DNA from: an uncultured beta proteobacterium
GTDB taxonomy: Bacteria; Pseudomonadota; Gammaproteobacteria; Burkholderiales; SG8-39
Length of the DNA stretch: 8,761 nucleotides
Assembly: GCA_902826155.1 (NCBI GenBank)
Contig: CADEDU010000062.1
Span: 1-8,761, forward strand
Direction of reading: 5' to 3'
In this document: positions 7,232 to 8,761 of the stretch, piece by piece
How the letters are laid out: the number at the start of each line of letters is the position of its first letter
How positions within the stretch are numbered: position 1 is the stretch's first letter
Made by a program: the position numbers and the translations under genes
The notes under the pieces: generated by a model
Databases searched by the model: none
What the model was told of the DNA's origin: nothing
Seen by the model: only the letters and a program-made list of their open reading frames with translations

Positions 7232-7279
7232 CCGGTTGCGAAAGCGGGCGCCAACGTTCGCGCACGGGAAGCCACGACG

Positions 7280-8476
7280 ATGCACGCATCGACCCCGCCT
7301 TATCTGACGCCCGGCACGATCGGATCGCTCACCCTGCGCAATCGCCTGGTGCGCGCGGCGACCGGCGAGACGATGGCGAACGCCGCGGGCGAAGCCACCG
7401 AGCGCCATGTGAACCTGTACGGCGAGCTTGCGCAAGGCGGCGCAGGGCTGCTCATCACCGGCCACATCGCGGTCGAGTCACGCGGACAGTACGCGCCGTT
7501 TCAGCTTTGCCTGTACGAAGATCGGTTCATTGACGGCCTGCGCCGTGTCACCGACGCGGTGCATCAGGCCGGCGGAACGATCTTCGCGGAGCTATCGCAT
7601 GCCGGCAGCCAGTCGACGATGCCCGACATCGAGCCGATCGCGCCATCGGTGATCGCCAACACGGTGTTCGCGCGGCAGCCACGCGCCATGACTACGGCCG
7701 ATATCGAACAGGTAATCGATGCATTCGGTGCCGCCGCGCGCCGCGCGATGGCCGCGGGCTTCGACGGCATCCATCTGCATTCGGGCAACGGCTATCTGCT
7801 GGCGCAGTTCAATTCGCCGTTCAGCAACCGGCGCGACGACGATTGGGGCGGCGATGCCGAGCGGCGTGGCCGATTCCTTCGCGCCGTGTACCAGCGGGTG
7901 CGCGAGGTGGTCGGCAGGCAAGTGCCTCTCACGGCGCGAGTCGGCGTGGCGGACGCCGTCGCCGAGGGCCTGCAGACGCCCGAGAGCGTCGCGCGCATCG
8001 CACAGTTGCGTGCCGACGGGCTCGATGCGGTCGAGGTCACTTATGGCCTGATGAACAGCTACAAGGAGAACATCCGGCCGTACGTCGCCGTGACCGGCAT
8101 GCGCGCGCTGCGCGATGCGCTCCCGCACCGCGTGCTGATGCCGGCCGCGCCCGAGGCGTACTACCGCCCGTTCGCGCAGGCGGTCAAGCGCAGCGTCGCG
8201 ATCCCGGTGATCCTCGTCGGCGGCGTGCGCACGACCGAGACAATGACCGATGTGCTGCGATCCGGCGATGCGGACTTCATCGCCCTCGCCCGCCCACTCG
8301 TGCGCGAACCGGATCTGCCCAGGCAGCTCGCGGCCGGTCGTCAGGGTCAGGTCGACTGCGTCTCCTGCAACCTGTGCCTGGTGCACGAAGGCAGCGACGG
8401 ACTCATGTGCTGGCGCAAGCGCTGGCGCGACTTGGCGTACCACGCGTATTGTCGGTTCTGGCGCGACCGCCACTGA
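7280..8476 (+). CDS. Old Yellow Enzyme-family NADH:flavin oxidoreductase with C-terminal cysteine cluster
   Basis: This 398-residue protein is predicted to be an FMN-dependent TIM-barrel reductase, likely reducing an activated C=C bond or an enone/dienoyl-CoA. The N-terminus has [14 protein letters not shown] (17-30). SHAGSQ lies at 106-111. The active-site stretch HSGNGY carries H167 and N170, the His/Asn substrate-binding pair of OYE1, and Y172, equivalent to the proton-donor tyrosine. [10 protein letters not shown] follows (183-192), and GGVRTTE (314-320) and [17 protein letters not shown] (330-346) form the phosphate end of the barrel. C360, C363, C366 and C377 (spacing 2, 2, 10) resemble the 4Fe-4S site of 2,4-dienoyl-CoA reductase, but the FAD/NAD domain of that enzyme is absent. 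A weak GGGAAG precedes the ATG at 7280. A Trp/Arg/His-rich tail closes the protein. Confidence 0.88.
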   Translation: MHASTPPYLTPGTIGSLTLRNRLVRAATGETMANAAGEATERHVNLYGELAQGGAGLLITGHIAVESRGQYAPFQLCLYEDRFIDGLRRVTDAVHQAGGTIFAELSHAGSQSTMPDIEPIAPSVIANTVFARQPRAMTTADIEQVIDAFGAAARRAMAAGFDGIHLHSGNGYLLAQFNSPFSNRRDDDWGGDAERRGRFLRAVYQRVREVVGRQVPLTARVGVADAVAEGLQTPESVARIAQLRADGLDAVEVTYGLMNSYKENIRPYVAVTGMRALRDALPHRVLMPAAPEAYYRPFAQAVKRSVAIPVILVGGVRTTETMTDVLRSGDADFIALARPLVREPDLPRQLAAGRQGQVDCVSCNLCLVHEGSDGLMCWRKRWRDLAYHAYCRFWRDRH

Positions 8477-8519
8477 GAAGATCGGCGCGGCCGGCCTCGC
8501 CAACCGCTACGCACGCATC

Positions 8520-8527
8520 AGGAAGGA
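8520..8527 (+). promoter_or_regulatory. Ribosome binding site of the luciferase-like gene
   Basis: AGGAAGGA ends 3 bases before the ATG at 8531; its first half, AGGA (8520-8523), gives the more usual 7-base spacing. It supports the ATG at 8531 as the start. Confidence 0.7.
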
Positions 8528-8530
8528 ACC

Positions 8531-8761
8531 ATGAAGTTCGCGCACTTTTCGCACGTGTGGTCCAAGCCCGACATGACGCCGCACCAGCGCTACGAGCAGC
8601 TCTGGCGCGAACTGCAGCTGTGCGACGAGACGGGCTACGACTACGCCTTCTGCGTCGAGCACCATTTCCGCCCGGACGAGAGCCTGATGAGCTCGCCTTC
8701 GCTGTTCTGCGTGGGTGCGGGCGCGCGCACCAAGCGCCTGCCGATCGGGCCGCTGGGCGAC
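8531..8761 (+). CDS. Luciferase-like (LLM class) flavin-dependent monooxygenase, N-terminal part only
   Basis: The window ends after 77 codons, so the gene is partial at its 3' side. The visible protein starts MKFAHFSHVW, the first beta strand of a luciferase-type TIM barrel. LWRELQLCDETGYDYAFCVEHHF follows at 24-46, with the family's typical EHHF motif (43-46), and the next strand begins at about 70. Members use reduced FMN, or sometimes F420, to oxygenate substrates such as aldehydes, ketones, sulfonates or cyclic compounds, and usually need a separate flavin reductase. None is visible in this window. It follows the OYE-type gene by 54 bp in the same direction and is probably part of the same operon. 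The substrate is unknown. Confidence 0.8.
   Translation, partial: MKFAHFSHVWSKPDMTPHQRYEQLWRELQLCDETGYDYAFCVEHHFRPDESLMSSPSLFCVGAGARTKRLPIGPLGD

Noticed and set aside
4610..7465. A 951-codon open frame on the minus strand opposite the CoA ligase, crotonase and part of the OYE-type gene
   Set aside because: It has no family-like motifs and is dominated by Arg, His, Asp, Ala, Gly and Gln, the composition of an antisense shadow in G+C-rich DNA. The + strand in the same place carries three well-supported enzymes with ribosome sites. Its length reflects scarcity of TTA, CTA and TCA in that phase.
8250..8534. A frameshift giving the OYE-type protein a different C-terminus, from an overlapping frame running to the next gene's start
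   Set aside because: The in-frame ending holds the fourth cluster cysteine (C377) and a CW-R-K-R-WRDL tail that resembles family members as I remember them. The other frame has no such feature.

Overview
The window is a G+C-rich bacterial segment in which every convincing gene lies on the + strand. Codon third positions are mostly G or C. The gene content is a Liv-type ABC importer with a twin-arginine-type binding-protein signal, followed by CoA-thioester and flavin enzymes. This suggests a metabolically versatile proteobacterium; a beta-proteobacterium of the Burkholderiales is my guess from gene style only, with low confidence. No rRNA, tRNA, CRISPR array, insertion sequence, integrase or transcriptional regulator is visible.

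Layout: 1-85 is a short leader with a perfect 8-bp inverted repeat. 86-4695 encodes a complete five-part branched-chain-amino-acid-type (HAAT family) ABC importer: periplasmic binding protein (86-1294), LivH-like permease (1386-2255), LivM-like permease (2262-3254), LivG-like ATPase (3251-4000) and LivF-like ATPase (4000-4695). The last four are tightly packed (6-bp gap, ATGA overlap, TGATG overlap). The 91-bp gap between the binding-protein and permease genes holds a 20-bp tandem duplication. Both copies can pair with the same upstream arm. After a 25-bp gap come an ANL-superfamily acyl-CoA ligase (4721-6346), a crotonase-fold protein (6422-7231), an Old-Yellow-Enzyme-type flavin oxidoreductase with a C-terminal cysteine cluster (7280-8476), and the first 77 codons of a luciferase-like flavin monooxygenase (8531 to the window end). 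All intergenic gaps are under 100 bp, so no long gene-free stretch exists.

Inferred teamwork: the importer brings in a small organic acid, the ligase traps it as a CoA thioester, and the crotonase-fold protein, ene-reductase-like protein and flavin monooxygenase modify the acyl or ring skeleton. The transporter is therefore probably not a plain leucine/isoleucine/valine importer but one dedicated to a catabolised carboxylate, possibly alicyclic or aromatic. The substrate cannot be read from the sequence. The least ordinary points are the crotonase-fold protein, which lacks both canonical catalytic glutamates, and the competing-hairpin repeat in the intergenic region at 1301-1355.
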